In this document: one piece after another, positions 14,781 through 21,946 of the stretch
Layout of the letters: the number at the start of each line of letters is the position of its first letter
Position numbering within the stretch: position 1 is the stretch's first letter
From: WHSW01 sp963777775
Lineage (GTDB): Bacteria; Actinomycetota; Thermoleophilia; Solirubrobacterales; 70-9
Direction: 5' to 3'
Length of the DNA: 64,000 nt
Assembly: GCA_963777775.1 (NCBI GenBank)
Contig: CAVZRL010000009.1
Coordinates: 1,178,001 to 1,242,000 of the forward strand
Position numbers and translations under genes: made by a program
The notes under the pieces: model-generated
Seen by the model: the letters and a program-made list of their open reading frames with translations, nothing else
Databases searched by the model: none
What the model was told of the DNA's origin: nothing

Positions 14781-17423
14781 ATGAGGGATCTGCTCGCACG
14801 GATCGCCGCGCGGTGCGTGGAGCGGCCGGCGCCGGTGCTTGCAGCGGCGGCGCTGACGGTGCTCGTGGCGGCGATCCTGGCGCTGCGGCTCGAGGCGGAT
14901 GCGGGCACCGACCAGCTCGTCGACCGCGACTCGGAGGCGTTCGCCGGGACCGAGGAGTTCAAGCGCGACTTCGGCGACGACGCGGTCGTGGTCCTGGTTG
15001 AGGGCGACCTCGAGCAGCTCGTCCTGAGCTCGGACCTGACCACGCTGCTCTCGCTCGAGACCTGCCTGGCGGGTAACGCCGCTCCCTCGGCTGCCGGCGG
15101 CCGGCCAGTTCCCGAGCCCTGCGCGCGGCTCGCCGCCGAGCGCCCGGCGCGGGTGGTCTATGGCCCGGCGACCTTCCTCGACCAGTTCGCCCAGCAGGCC
15201 GGGCGGCTGCTCGGCGCCGAGGCGGAGGCGGTGCTGCGGCGGGCGCGCGAGGCCGGCGAGGCGGCGCGTCGCGAGGCGGCGCGTCGCGGGTTGCCGGCCG
15301 ACGCCCAGCGCGCCGCGGGGCAGGCGGCCGCGCAACGGGTCACGGCCGCGTTCTGGAGCCAGCTCGCCGGGCTCGCGGAGCGTTACGACCAGACCGGGCT
15401 GCCGAGCATCGGGGACCCGAACTTCGTCGCCCCTGTCGTTTTCGACCCCCGCCGTCCCGGCGAGCCGAAGGCGCGCTTCTCGTACCTGTTCCCGAGCTCG
15501 GAGTCGGTGCTGATCTCGGTCCGACTGCGGCCCGACCTGAGCGAGGCCGAGCGTCGCGAGGCGATCGAGCTGATCCGCGGCGCGGTCGCGGACCCGGCGT
15601 TCGAGATCCGCGATGCCGAGTACGTGGTCAGCGGAGTCCCGGTCGTGGTCGAGGGCCTGGCGGAGATGCTCTCGAGCGAGATCTTCGTCCTGCTCGCGGT
15701 CGCGGTCGCGGTCATGGCGCTCGTCCTGGCGCTGATCTTCGGGCCGCCGATGCGGCTCTTGCCGCTCGCGATCGCGCTCGCCGCCGCTGCGATCCTGTTC
15801 GGAGGCCTGGCGGCGATCGGCGGTTCGCTGACGATGGCCTCGCTGGCGGTGCTGCCGATCCTGATCGGGCTCGCGGTCGACTACGCGATCCAGTTCCAGG
15901 CGCGCTTCGCGGAGGCCCGCGCTGCCGGCTCCTCGCCGCCCCGGGCGGCGGTCGAGGCCGCCGCCCGCGGTGGCCCGGTGATCGCGACCGCGGCCGTCGC
16001 CACCGCGGCGGGCTTCACCGTCCTGCTGCTCTCGCCGATCCCGATGGTGCGCGGCTTCGGCCTCCTGCTCCTGGTCGGGATCGCGATCGCCTTCTGCTTG
16101 GCGCTCACGGTTGGGCTGGCGGGGCTGTCGCTCGCAGGCGGCGCTCGGCGCTCGGCGCTCGGTGCTCGGGATCGGCCGCTCGCCGCTCGCCGCTCGCCGC
16201 TGGAGGAGTCGCGGACGTGGGCGGGGGAACGGATCAGTCGGTTCGGTCGGCGGGCGCTGGCGCTCGCGGTCGCAGCGCCCGGCCGGATTCTGCTCGCGGG
16301 CCTGGTCCTGGCGGCGCTCGGTTGGGTCGCCGGAACCCGGACCGAGGTCGTCTCCGACATCCGCGAGCTCGTCCCGCGCGATCTGGCCGAGCTGCGCAGC
16401 GTCGACGAGCTCCAGGCGGCAACCGGGGTCTCGGGCGAGATCGACGTCACGGTGACCGCCCCAGATGTCAGCGATCCCGAGCTGATCGCATGGATGCGCT
16501 CCTACAAGCGGCGGGTCCTCGATCGCGCCGGGTTCGGGAGCGACTCGCAGCCCTGCGTCGATCAGCGGACCGAGCTCTGTCCCTCGATCGCCCTGCCCGA
16601 CCTCTTCGGGGACGGCGAGATCACTCAGCCCCGGGTCCGGCGAGTGCTCTCGCTGCTGCCGCCGTACTTCTCGCAGGCGGTTGTCAGCGTCGACCCGAGC
16701 AGCGGCGCAATCGGTGACACGGCGGTGATCTCGTTCGGGATCAAGGTGATGCCGTTCGACGAGCAGAAGCGCCTGATCGACTCGATCCGGGCTGAGATCG
16801 ACCCGCCCGGAACCGCCCTGGACCCGCCCGACGGGGTGAGCGCCGAGGTGGTCGGGCTGCCGGTGCTGGTCGCCGACGCGAGCTCGGCACTCGAGGAGGA
16901 CCGCTATCTGCTCACGCTCGCGGGGCTGGTCGCGGTCGCGCTCGCGCTGCTGGCGATCTACCGGTCGCTGCGCCGCGCCCTGGTGCCGCTGATCCCGATC
17001 GCCCTCGCGACCGGGTGGTCGGCGCTCGGGCTGGCGGTCACCGGCGTGCCGCTGAATCCGATGTCGGCGACCCTGGGTGCGCTGGTGATCGCGATCGCGA
17101 CCGAGTTCAGCGTCCTGATCGCAGCCCGCTTCGAAGAGGAGCGCGATCGAGACACGACCGTCGGCGAAGCGCTGCGGCGAACGTACGCGCGCACCGGGAC
17201 CGCCGTCGCCGCCTCCGGGCTGACCGCCGTCGCAGGCTTCGCGGCGCTGATCGCGACCGACATCCGGATGCTGCGCGATTTCGGGATCGTCACCGTGCTC
17301 GACCTGTCGATCGCCCTCGCCGGCGTGTTGCTGATCCTGCCGGCCGCCCTGGTCTGGGCGGAGAGCGGCTTCGCCCCGTTCGGTGCCCGCGACCGGGTCC
17401 GGGCCGCCGTCGACCCCGGATGA
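14781..17423 (+). CDS. RND-superfamily (MMPL/HpnN-like) hydrophobe transporter
   Basis: 880-aa protein with the duplicated RND plan: TM1 (about 18-37), a large extracytoplasmic loop with a coiled Ala/Arg segment, TM2-6 around residues 290-450, then a second copy with TM7 (about 505-525), a loop containing three Cys (QPCVDQRTELCPS), and TM8-12 (about 715-870). It contains GLAVDYAIQFQARFAEAR, the typical TM4 charged motif, and a matching ATEFSVLIAARFEEER in the second half. Members export hopanoids, lipids or mycolates. It directly follows the Mla-type importer genes, so a shared envelope-lipid role is plausible (inference). The stop overlaps the next start (ATGA). Confidence 0.87.
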   Translation: MRDLLARIAARCVERPAPVLAAAALTVLVAAILALRLEADAGTDQLVDRDSEAFAGTEEFKRDFGDDAVVVLVEGDLEQLVLSSDLTTLLSLETCLAGNAAPSAAGGRPVPEPCARLAAERPARVVYGPATFLDQFAQQAGRLLGAEAEAVLRRAREAGEAARREAARRGLPADAQRAAGQAAAQRVTAAFWSQLAGLAERYDQTGLPSIGDPNFVAPVVFDPRRPGEPKARFSYLFPSSESVLISVRLRPDLSEAERREAIELIRGAVADPAFEIRDAEYVVSGVPVVVEGLAEMLSSEIFVLLAVAVAVMALVLALIFGPPMRLLPLAIALAAAAILFGGLAAIGGSLTMASLAVLPILIGLAVDYAIQFQARFAEARAAGSSPPRAAVEAAARGGPVIATAAVATAAGFTVLLLSPIPMVRGFGLLLLVGIAIAFCLALTVGLAGLSLAGGARRSALGARDRPLAARRSPLEESRTWAGERISRFGRRALALAVAAPGRILLAGLVLAALGWVAGTRTEVVSDIRELVPRDLAELRSVDELQAATGVSGEIDVTVTAPDVSDPELIAWMRSYKRRVLDRAGFGSDSQPCVDQRTELCPSIALPDLFGDGEITQPRVRRVLSLLPPYFSQAVVSVDPSSGAIGDTAVISFGIKVMPFDEQKRLIDSIRAEIDPPGTALDPPDGVSAEVVGLPVLVADASSALEEDRYLLTLAGLVAVALALLAIYRSLRRALVPLIPIALATGWSALGLAVTGVPLNPMSATLGALVIAIATEFSVLIAARFEEERDRDTTVGEALRRTYARTGTAVAASGLTAVAGFAALIATDIRMLRDFGIVTVLDLSIALAGVLLILPAALVWAESGFAPFGARDRVRAAVDPG
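16134..16206 (+). repeat. Tandem GC-rich repeats in the linker between RND halves
   Basis: Short units CGGCGCTCGG and CGCTCGC/CGCTCGCCG repeat several times (16139-16200), coding an Arg/Ala/Ser linker (ARRSALGARDRPLAARRSPL) between the two membrane halves. The repeats stay in frame. They look like slippage-expanded linker DNA with no folded domain. Confidence 0.6.
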
Positions 17424-18124
17424 ACGACGAGGGCGAGCGCTCCGGTCGGCCGCGGGGGCCCAGCCGCTACTCGGTCTTCGTCGGGATCGCGTTCCTGGCC
17501 CTGATCGCGATCGCGGCCTTCAACACCTTCCGCAGCGAGGAGGGCGGCCTGCTCGGCGCCGGCGGCGCCGAGCCGGGCACGGAGCTGCCGGAGTTCGCGG
17601 TTCCGGAGCTGATCGGAGGCGCGGACGCGGACGCGAACGTGTTCCAGAACGGCTGTGAGACCTCGGAGCGCCCTTGCCCGGCCGACGCTCGCCGGACGGC
17701 CGCCTGTGCGGTCGATCTCCCGAACGTGATCAGGGTCTGCGACCTGTTCGACAGACCGCTCGTGATCTCGTTCTGGTTCTCGGACCCCGACGACTGCCCC
17801 CCGACCCAGGACCATGTCGACGACGCCGCCCGCCGCTACCGCGGCCAGGTCAACTTCCTCTCGCTCGCCGTGCGCGGCGACCGCGAGCAGCTCGCCGAGC
17901 TGGCCCGCGAGCGAGGCTGGACCCTGCCGATCGGCTGGGACCGCGACGGGGCGGTCTCCAACCTCTACAGCGTCGGCGTTTGTCCGACCCTCGCCTTCGT
18001 GCTCCCGGGCGGGGTCCTGAGCGAGGCGCTGATCGGGGTCGACGAGCTCGAGCCGGCGCGGCTCCAACGATCGATCGAGCGCCTCGTCAAGGCCTCGGAT
18101 GCGGCCGTCGGGGACTCGCAGTGA
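17420..18124 (+). CDS. Membrane-anchored thioredoxin-fold (redoxin/TlpA-like) protein
   Basis: 234-aa protein with an N-terminal cytosolic basic segment, one TM helix (YSVFVGIAFLALIAIAAFNTF, about residues 16-36) and an external thioredoxin-like domain. The core reads LVISFWFSDPDDCPPTQDHV and a cis-Pro-like GVCPTLAFVLPGG. Only one Cys is present at the usual CxxC position (CPPT), so a classical disulfide reductase mechanism is unlikely. A peroxiredoxin-like or structural role is possible. A Cys-rich insert (FQNGCETSERPCPADARRTAAC) precedes the core. Translationally coupled to the RND gene (ATGA) and to the next gene (GTGA). Confidence 0.72.
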   Translation: MNDEGERSGRPRGPSRYSVFVGIAFLALIAIAAFNTFRSEEGGLLGAGGAEPGTELPEFAVPELIGGADADANVFQNGCETSERPCPADARRTAACAVDLPNVIRVCDLFDRPLVISFWFSDPDDCPPTQDHVDDAARRYRGQVNFLSLAVRGDREQLAELARERGWTLPIGWDRDGAVSNLYSVGVCPTLAFVLPGGVLSEALIGVDELEPARLQRSIERLVKASDAAVGDSQ

Positions 18125-18780
18125 GCGCCGCCGCGGATGCGGGCGAGCGGGCCGCGCGACCCGGCTGGGTCGCGCCCGAGCTGCGAGCCGAGTTCCCGGG
18201 CCTGGCGCTCTACTGGCTGCGCGTCGATCGCGGCTCGGGACGCTCGACCCCGGCGGTCCGCGAGCGCCTGCGGCTGCTCTCGGATCGCTTCGCAGGCGCG
18301 CAGGCGATCAACCAGCGCCAGCGACCGATCCCGTCGGCCTACCGGATCTTCTTCCGCCACATCGGGCTTGACCCCGACCGGCAGCGGACCCCGGTCGAGG
18401 CGCTGGTCCTGGAGCGAATGGCCCACGGGGGCTTTCGCAGCCGCAGCCTGCTCGACGACGCGTTGACGATCGCGATCGTCGAGTCCGAGGTCGCGCTGCG
18501 CGCCTTCGACGCCGATCGCGTCGACGGTGCGCCGGGAATCCGGCCGACCGAGGCCGGAGAAGGACTGGAGGGCCGGCCGGGTGAGCTTCCGCCCGGCACC
18601 CTGGTGATCGCCGACGAGCAGCGGCCGCTGTCCCTGCTCTTCGGCGCACTCGCCGCCGGACGCGGGGTGCGGCCACGGAGCCGAAGCACGCTGCTGGTCG
18701 CGATCGGGGTCACCGGCGTACCTGAGATCGCGGTCGAGGAGGCGCTCTGGCTCGCTGCCGGGGTGCTCGGCGAGGCGTGA
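18121..18780 (+). CDS. B3/B4 tRNA-binding-domain protein
   Basis: 219-aa protein of the B3/B4 family (the phenylalanyl-tRNA synthetase beta-subunit editing-domain fold found alone in many bacteria). It shows the diagnostic PSAYRIFFRHIGLDPDRQRTPVEALVLERM block, quoted in part as IPSAYRIFFRHIGLDPDR, and the later DDALTIAIVESEVALRAFDAD. Stand-alone members are thought to deacylate mischarged tRNA or bind nucleotides; the function here is not established. GTG 18121 overlaps the previous stop (GTGA), so it is the last coupled member of the RND unit. A perfect GC palindrome (CCGGGGCCCCGG, 18787-18798) just after the stop may terminate the unit. Confidence 0.8.
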   Translation: MSAAADAGERAARPGWVAPELRAEFPGLALYWLRVDRGSGRSTPAVRERLRLLSDRFAGAQAINQRQRPIPSAYRIFFRHIGLDPDRQRTPVEALVLERMAHGGFRSRSLLDDALTIAIVESEVALRAFDADRVDGAPGIRPTEAGEGLEGRPGELPPGTLVIADEQRPLSLLFGALAAGRGVRPRSRSTLLVAIGVTGVPEIAVEEALWLAAGVLGEA

Positions 18781-18805
18781 CCTGGACCGGGGCCCCGGCG
18801 CCGTC

Positions 18806-18828
18806 TAGACTTCGGTCGGCCGACCGAA
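18806..18828 (+). promoter_or_regulatory. -10 box with an overlapping 18-bp perfect palindrome (candidate operator)
   Basis: TAGACT (18806-18811) is followed by the perfect palindrome TTCGGTCGGCCGACCGAA (18811-18828), which would cover the transcription start, then AAGGAG and GTG 18846. This is where TetR-type or similar dimeric repressors bind. An RNA hairpin is the alternative reading. Confidence 0.55.
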
Positions 18829-18845
18829 ACGGGCAAAGGAGCTTT

Positions 18846-19337
18846 GTGCCGAGCGCACTCGACGAGACACAGCCCCTCACCTCGCCGGCGGGCTTCGCGC
18901 TTGCCGAGCCACGGGTCAGCGAGTCGGCCGAGCGCCTCGCCCGTGAGGACCTGCGCCGCCAGATCGCCCGGCTCGAACGCCGGCTCGGCGCGCTGTTCGG
19001 CGAGGCCGCCCCTCGCGGGGGCTTCAGCTGGGAGATCGGCGCGATCGGCGGGCCGCGCATGCTCGGCACCGGCGAGCTGGAGCGGGTTCGCGATTCGCTC
19101 GCGATGCGGCTCGGCGACGCCGAGGCGGAGCTCGAACGCCGACACGACACCGAGCGGGCCAACCGGGCACTGATCGAGCGAATGATCGCCGAGCCCGACC
19201 GCCATCGATGGGTGCGCGTCTCCAACCAGGACATCGGCGAGCCGGGCTGCAGGCACTGGCACTCGCGCCCCCGTTGGGGACTGCTCGGCATGCTGCTTGG
19301 CTGGTGGCGGGTCCGGCTCTCATCCGGTTGCCCGTTA
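18846..19337 (+). CDS. Conserved coiled-coil protein with C-terminal WRV..SSGCP motif, 3' end unclear
   Basis: The start GTG 18846 has AAGGAG (18835-18840). Residues about 28-65 form a coiled coil (ESAERLAREDLRRQIARLER), a second helical hairpin follows, and the C-terminal block is RHRWVRVSNQDIGEPGCRHW then WGLLGMLLGWWRVRLSSGCP. I recall proteins with this tail in many actinobacteria, without a known role. The reading frame does not stop where the conserved tail ends. It runs on through a hairpin and the whole next gene to beyond 20500, where the translation looks like noise. A TAG in another frame sits at 19336-19338, and TGA at 19382 overlaps the next ATG. The real stop has probably been lost or shifted by an indel. 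Confidence 0.6.
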
Positions 19338-19360
19338 GCCGGGGGGCTACGGCCCCCGGC
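19338..19360 (+). terminator. GC-rich hairpin after the conserved tail (candidate terminator)
   Basis: GCCGGGGG (19338-19345) and CCCCCGGC (19353-19360) make an 8-bp all-GC stem with a 7-nt loop. It lies exactly at the end of the conserved coding tail and supports the view that the gene should end here. No T-run follows. Confidence 0.45.
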
Positions 19361-19383
19361 CCACGCGGTCACCGGCATCACTG

Positions 19384-19875
19384 ATGGCCAAGGCTCGCAA
19401 GCGACGCAAGCGGCGTCCTGCGACCGCGGCCCGGAAGTCGGCCGGAACGCCGCCGGCTGCGGGCGGGCGCGCCCCCGCCCGGGCGCCGGTGCCGATCGAC
19501 GATCAGCGCCCGCCCGCACCCTGGGGCTCCTTCCCGCTGATCGAGCTGCTGGTCCTGGTCGGCCTCGTGTTGTTCGTGGTCGGCTTCTTCTTCGTCGAGG
19601 GCTCGCGCGGCACCTCGCTGTTCGTCGCCGGGCTCGCGATCGCCTCACTGGCCGGGCTCGAGCTCTCGATCCGGGAGCACTTCGGCGGCTTTCGGTCGCA
19701 CTCGCTGCTGCTGGCCGGGGTCGCCGGGCTGGCGACGATGCTCGGCCTTTACTACCTCGCGGGGCTCTCGCCGGCGCTCAGTGCAGGGGCCGCGGTGGCC
19801 GTCGTGGCGCTCGGCTTCTGGGGCCTGGCGGCCGACTTCCGGCGGCGCTCGGGCCGGCTCGTCAAGTTGCGCTGA
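19384..19875 (+). CDS. Small integral membrane protein, function unknown
   Basis: 163 aa. It has a very basic N-terminus (MAKARKRRKRRP), a Pro/Ala-rich spacer to about 45, then four hydrophobic helices (about 52-72, 77-93, 104-125, 130-147) separated by short loops, and a basic C-terminus (RRRSGRLVKLR). The strongly basic cytosolic tail predicts N-in topology. Codon use matches its neighbours. It is convergent with the IHF-like gene, with a strong hairpin between. No family recognised. Confidence 0.7.
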   Translation: MAKARKRRKRRPATAARKSAGTPPAAGGRAPARAPVPIDDQRPPAPWGSFPLIELLVLVGLVLFVVGFFFVEGSRGTSLFVAGLAIASLAGLELSIREHFGGFRSHSLLLAGVAGLATMLGLYYLAGLSPALSAGAAVAVVALGFWGLAADFRRRSGRLVKLR

Positions 19876-19934
19876 TCCGGCGCCCTGGCGCTCGGGGTGA
19901 TGCTCGTGCGTGCCGGCGCCGGGCGATTGGCGGC

Positions 19935-19959
19935 GGGGCGGGCGCCTGGCGCCCGCCCC
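19935..19959. terminator. Bidirectional terminator hairpin between convergent genes
   Basis: GGGGCGGGCGC (19935-19945) and GCGCCCGCCCC (19949-19959) form a perfect 11-bp stem with a CTG loop in the 115-nt gap between the plus-strand membrane gene and the minus-strand IHF-like gene. No U-tract flanks it, as is common in high-GC actinobacteria. Confidence 0.65.
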
Positions 19960-19990
19960 TGCTGACCGCTTCTACCGGCTCCCCGGCCGA

Positions 19991-20338
19991 TTACTGGCTC
20001 GCACCGCACCCGAGGCGCTTTGCCTCGAGCTCGGCAGCGAGCAGGATGCGCTGGCGCTCCGTCAGCCTTCCGAGCTCACGGTTTTCGTTCAGTGCCAGCG
20101 AGAAGAGGAACTTGCGGGCCCGTGTGCGTCCCCAACGACGCTGGCTGCGCAAGAGTTCCCCGACGCTCATCGACTCGACCTCCGTGGGAGGGTCCTTCAC
20201 GATCTCCGCCGCGTCGACCAGTCCTGCGGCGACCGCGCGCTTCAGCGACGCCCTCGCCAGCCGGATCCGGTTGGCATGTTCGAGCGCCTGCATATGCTGC
20301 GGGATCGAGGCAGGGGCCAGGGTCGAGGCAGCTTCCAT
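19991..20338 (-). CDS. Actinobacterial IHF-like DNA-binding protein (mIHF/sIHF family)
   Basis: 115 aa, predominantly helical. The alignable core is a basic helix (ALEHANRIRLARASLKRAVAAG), then VESMSVGELLRSQRRWGRTRARKFL, the helix-two-turns-helix-like region, then LGRLTERQRILLAAELEAKR. This matches mycobacterial mIHF and Streptomyces sIHF, small nucleoid proteins that bend DNA and are unrelated to the alpha/beta IHF of Proteobacteria. The usual GVGKVRA motif is replaced by RRWGRTRARK, a divergence seen in Thermoleophilia-type homologues as far as I recall. It has GAGGAG before the ATG and a leader of about 150 nt with its own promoter. Confidence 0.78.
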   Translation of the reverse strand: MEAASTLAPASIPQHMQALEHANRIRLARASLKRAVAAGLVDAAEIVKDPPTEVESMSVGELLRSQRRWGRTRARKFLFSLALNENRELGRLTERQRILLAAELEAKRLGCGASQ

Positions 20339-20663
20339 CTCTCACTCCTCTCGAGCGGGTTGGGGGGGTTACGGGGGGTATATGTACGGCGGCCGGGCTC
20401 CCCATGCGGCTGATGCCGCTCTAGGGGTGGGCCGGGACAAATCACTCTCATTCGTCCTGGCCGCTCCCCTGCCCCGGGGTGCGTCGGGCGCTCGCGCAAC
20501 CTAGAGAAGATCGGGCGGCCGCGTCAACCGAGGGCGGACGTAGTGCCCCCTCCGCCGGTCGCTACTAGCACCCTTTTTCTGCTCACGCCCGGCTTGTCCG
20601 GAAACGGACAACGGGAAACCGACCCGTTGGGGGGAACTGAGAACGGCTCCGAGCGCCGCGGGG
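20339..20663. other. 325-nt noncoding region: IHF leader and two small hairpins
   Basis: No convincing gene lies here. 20339-20490 is the minus-strand 5' leader of the IHF-like gene and is rich in C/G runs. 20594-20611 is TTGTCCG-GAAA-CGGACAA, a perfect 7-bp stem with a GNRA loop when read on the plus strand. It is followed by ACGGG..CCCGT (20611-20627), giving tandem hairpins that could terminate the minus-strand alpha-oxoamine synthase transcript or belong to a small RNA. A T5 run (20575-20579) lies beyond. Confidence 0.5.
20498..20527 (-). promoter_or_regulatory. Promoter of the IHF-like gene
   Basis: On the minus strand, TTGACG (20527-20522) and TAGGTT (20503-20498) are separated by 18 nt. 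This is one of the few places in the window with a good -35 box. It would give a leader of about 150 nt. Confidence 0.5.
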
Positions 20664-21920
20664 CTACGAACGCGGGAGGTCGGGGAAGCCGGCGATCGCC
20701 GACTCGAGGACCGCGAGGGCGCGATCGAGGTGCTCGCGCTCGTGGCTTGCCATCAGCGAGGTGCGCAGCAGCGCGCCACCCGGCGGGACCGCGGGATGGA
20801 TCGCGACGTTGGTGTAGACGCCCCCGTCGTAGAGCGCCTTCCACAACATCACCGCCTGCCAGTCCTCGCCGACGACGACGGGGACGACCGGGGTCGTGGC
20901 CTCGCCGCCGTCCGGCAGGGTCCCGGGCTCGATCACCCGCAGGCCGAGCTCGGAGATCCCGCGGCGCAGGTAGCGGGCGTTGTCGAGCAGCCGCGCCATC
21001 AGCTCGGGGCCCTCTGAGCGGATGATCCGCAAGGCGCCGAGCGCAGCCCCGACCGCCGCCGGGACGGCAGAGGCGGTGAAGATGAACGGCCGGGCGGCGA
21101 TCCGCAGGTACTCGACCACCTCCTCCGGGCCGGCGATGAAGCCGCCGCAGGAGGCGAGGCTCTTCGAGAACGTCCCCATCCGCAGGTCGACCTCGTCCTC
21201 GAGACCGAATAGCTCACAGGTCCCGGCGCCGCGGACGCCGAGCACGCCGACAGCATGGGCCTCGTCAACCATCAGTCGTGCCCCGTAGCGCCGGCAGAGC
21301 TCGACGATCGCCGGCAGGTCGCAGAGGTCGCCCTCCATCGAGAAGACTCCGTCGACGACGACCAGCACCCCGCCGCCGTCCCCCGCCGCCCGCTCGAGCA
21401 TCCGCTCGAGCTTCGGCATCTGGTTGTGGCGAAACGGCCGCAGCTTGGCGCCCGAGAGCTTGCAGCCATCGAGGATCGAGGCGTGGTCGGCGGAGTCGCA
21501 GATCACCGTGTCGCGGGCGCTCAGGATCGTGCCGATGCAGCCCGCGTTGGCCTGGTGGCCGGTGGTGAACACGATCACGTCCTCGCTGCCCATCCATTCC
21601 GCCAGCTCGCGCTCGAGCTCGAGGTGAAGCGGGGTGGTTCCGTTCAGCAGCCGCGAGCCGGTCAGCCCGGTCCCGTAGACCTCGAGCGCGTCGCGGGCCG
21701 CCTGCTTGACCCGCGGATCGCCGGTCAGCCCGAGGTAGTTGTTGGAGCCGAGCATGACCATCTCCCGGCCCTCCATCTCGACCACGGGGCCCGCCTCGGA
21801 GGTCAGCACCTTGAAGTAGGGCAGCACGCCGGCCGCCTTCGCCGCCTCGAGCTGTTCTGCCCGTTCGTGGGCGCGCACCTTCTCGAACACGTCGGCGGCG
21901 GCCCGGATCGTCTCGCTCAT
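20664..21920 (-). CDS. Alpha-oxoamine synthase (serine palmitoyltransferase / KBL / AONS family)
   Basis: 418-aa PLP enzyme that condenses an amino acid with an acyl-CoA with loss of CO2. Motifs: NNYLGLTGDP, GTGLTGSRLLNGTTPLHLELE, TGHQANAGCIG, DSADHASI, MVDEAHAVGVLG (PLP-stacking His and Asp), and the PLP-Lys in MGTFSKSLASCGGF (about residue 253). The amino-terminal sequence PYFKVLTSEAGPVVEMEGREMVMLGSNNYL resembles bacterial serine palmitoyltransferases and KBL more than biotin-pathway AONS, and no other bio or threonine-catabolism gene is near. It is divergent from a GNAT-like acyltransferase resembling bacterial ceramide synthase, so a sphingoid-base role is the best hypothesis. The leaderless -10 TACACT lies 8 nt upstream. 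Confidence 0.85.
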   Translation of the reverse strand: MSETIRAAADVFEKVRAHERAEQLEAAKAAGVLPYFKVLTSEAGPVVEMEGREMVMLGSNNYLGLTGDPRVKQAARDALEVYGTGLTGSRLLNGTTPLHLELERELAEWMGSEDVIVFTTGHQANAGCIGTILSARDTVICDSADHASILDGCKLSGAKLRPFRHNQMPKLERMLERAAGDGGGVLVVVDGVFSMEGDLCDLPAIVELCRRYGARLMVDEAHAVGVLGVRGAGTCELFGLEDEVDLRMGTFSKSLASCGGFIAGPEEVVEYLRIAARPFIFTASAVPAAVGAALGALRIIRSEGPELMARLLDNARYLRRGISELGLRVIEPGTLPDGGEATTPVVPVVVGEDWQAVMLWKALYDGGVYTNVAIHPAVPPGGALLRTSLMASHEREHLDRALAVLESAIAGFPDLPRS

Positions 21921-21928
21921 CGGGCAGA

Positions 21929-21938
21929 AGTGTAGGTT
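21929..21938. promoter_or_regulatory. Shared bidirectional -10 core, oxoamine synthase / GNAT pair
   Basis: AGTGTAGGTT reads as TACACT on the minus strand (21934-21929, 8 nt before ATG 21920) and TAGGTT on the plus strand (21933-21938, 8 nt before GTG 21947). The two boxes share the central TA. The whole 26-nt intergenic space has no other signal, so both mRNAs should be leaderless. Confidence 0.6.
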
Positions 21939-21946
21939 GAGCGTCC

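Noticed and set aside
18777..20504. A 575-codon plus-strand frame across several genes
   Set aside because: Only codons from 18846 to about 19337 show conserved protein; the rest is out-of-frame translation of the next gene and antisense of the IHF-like gene.
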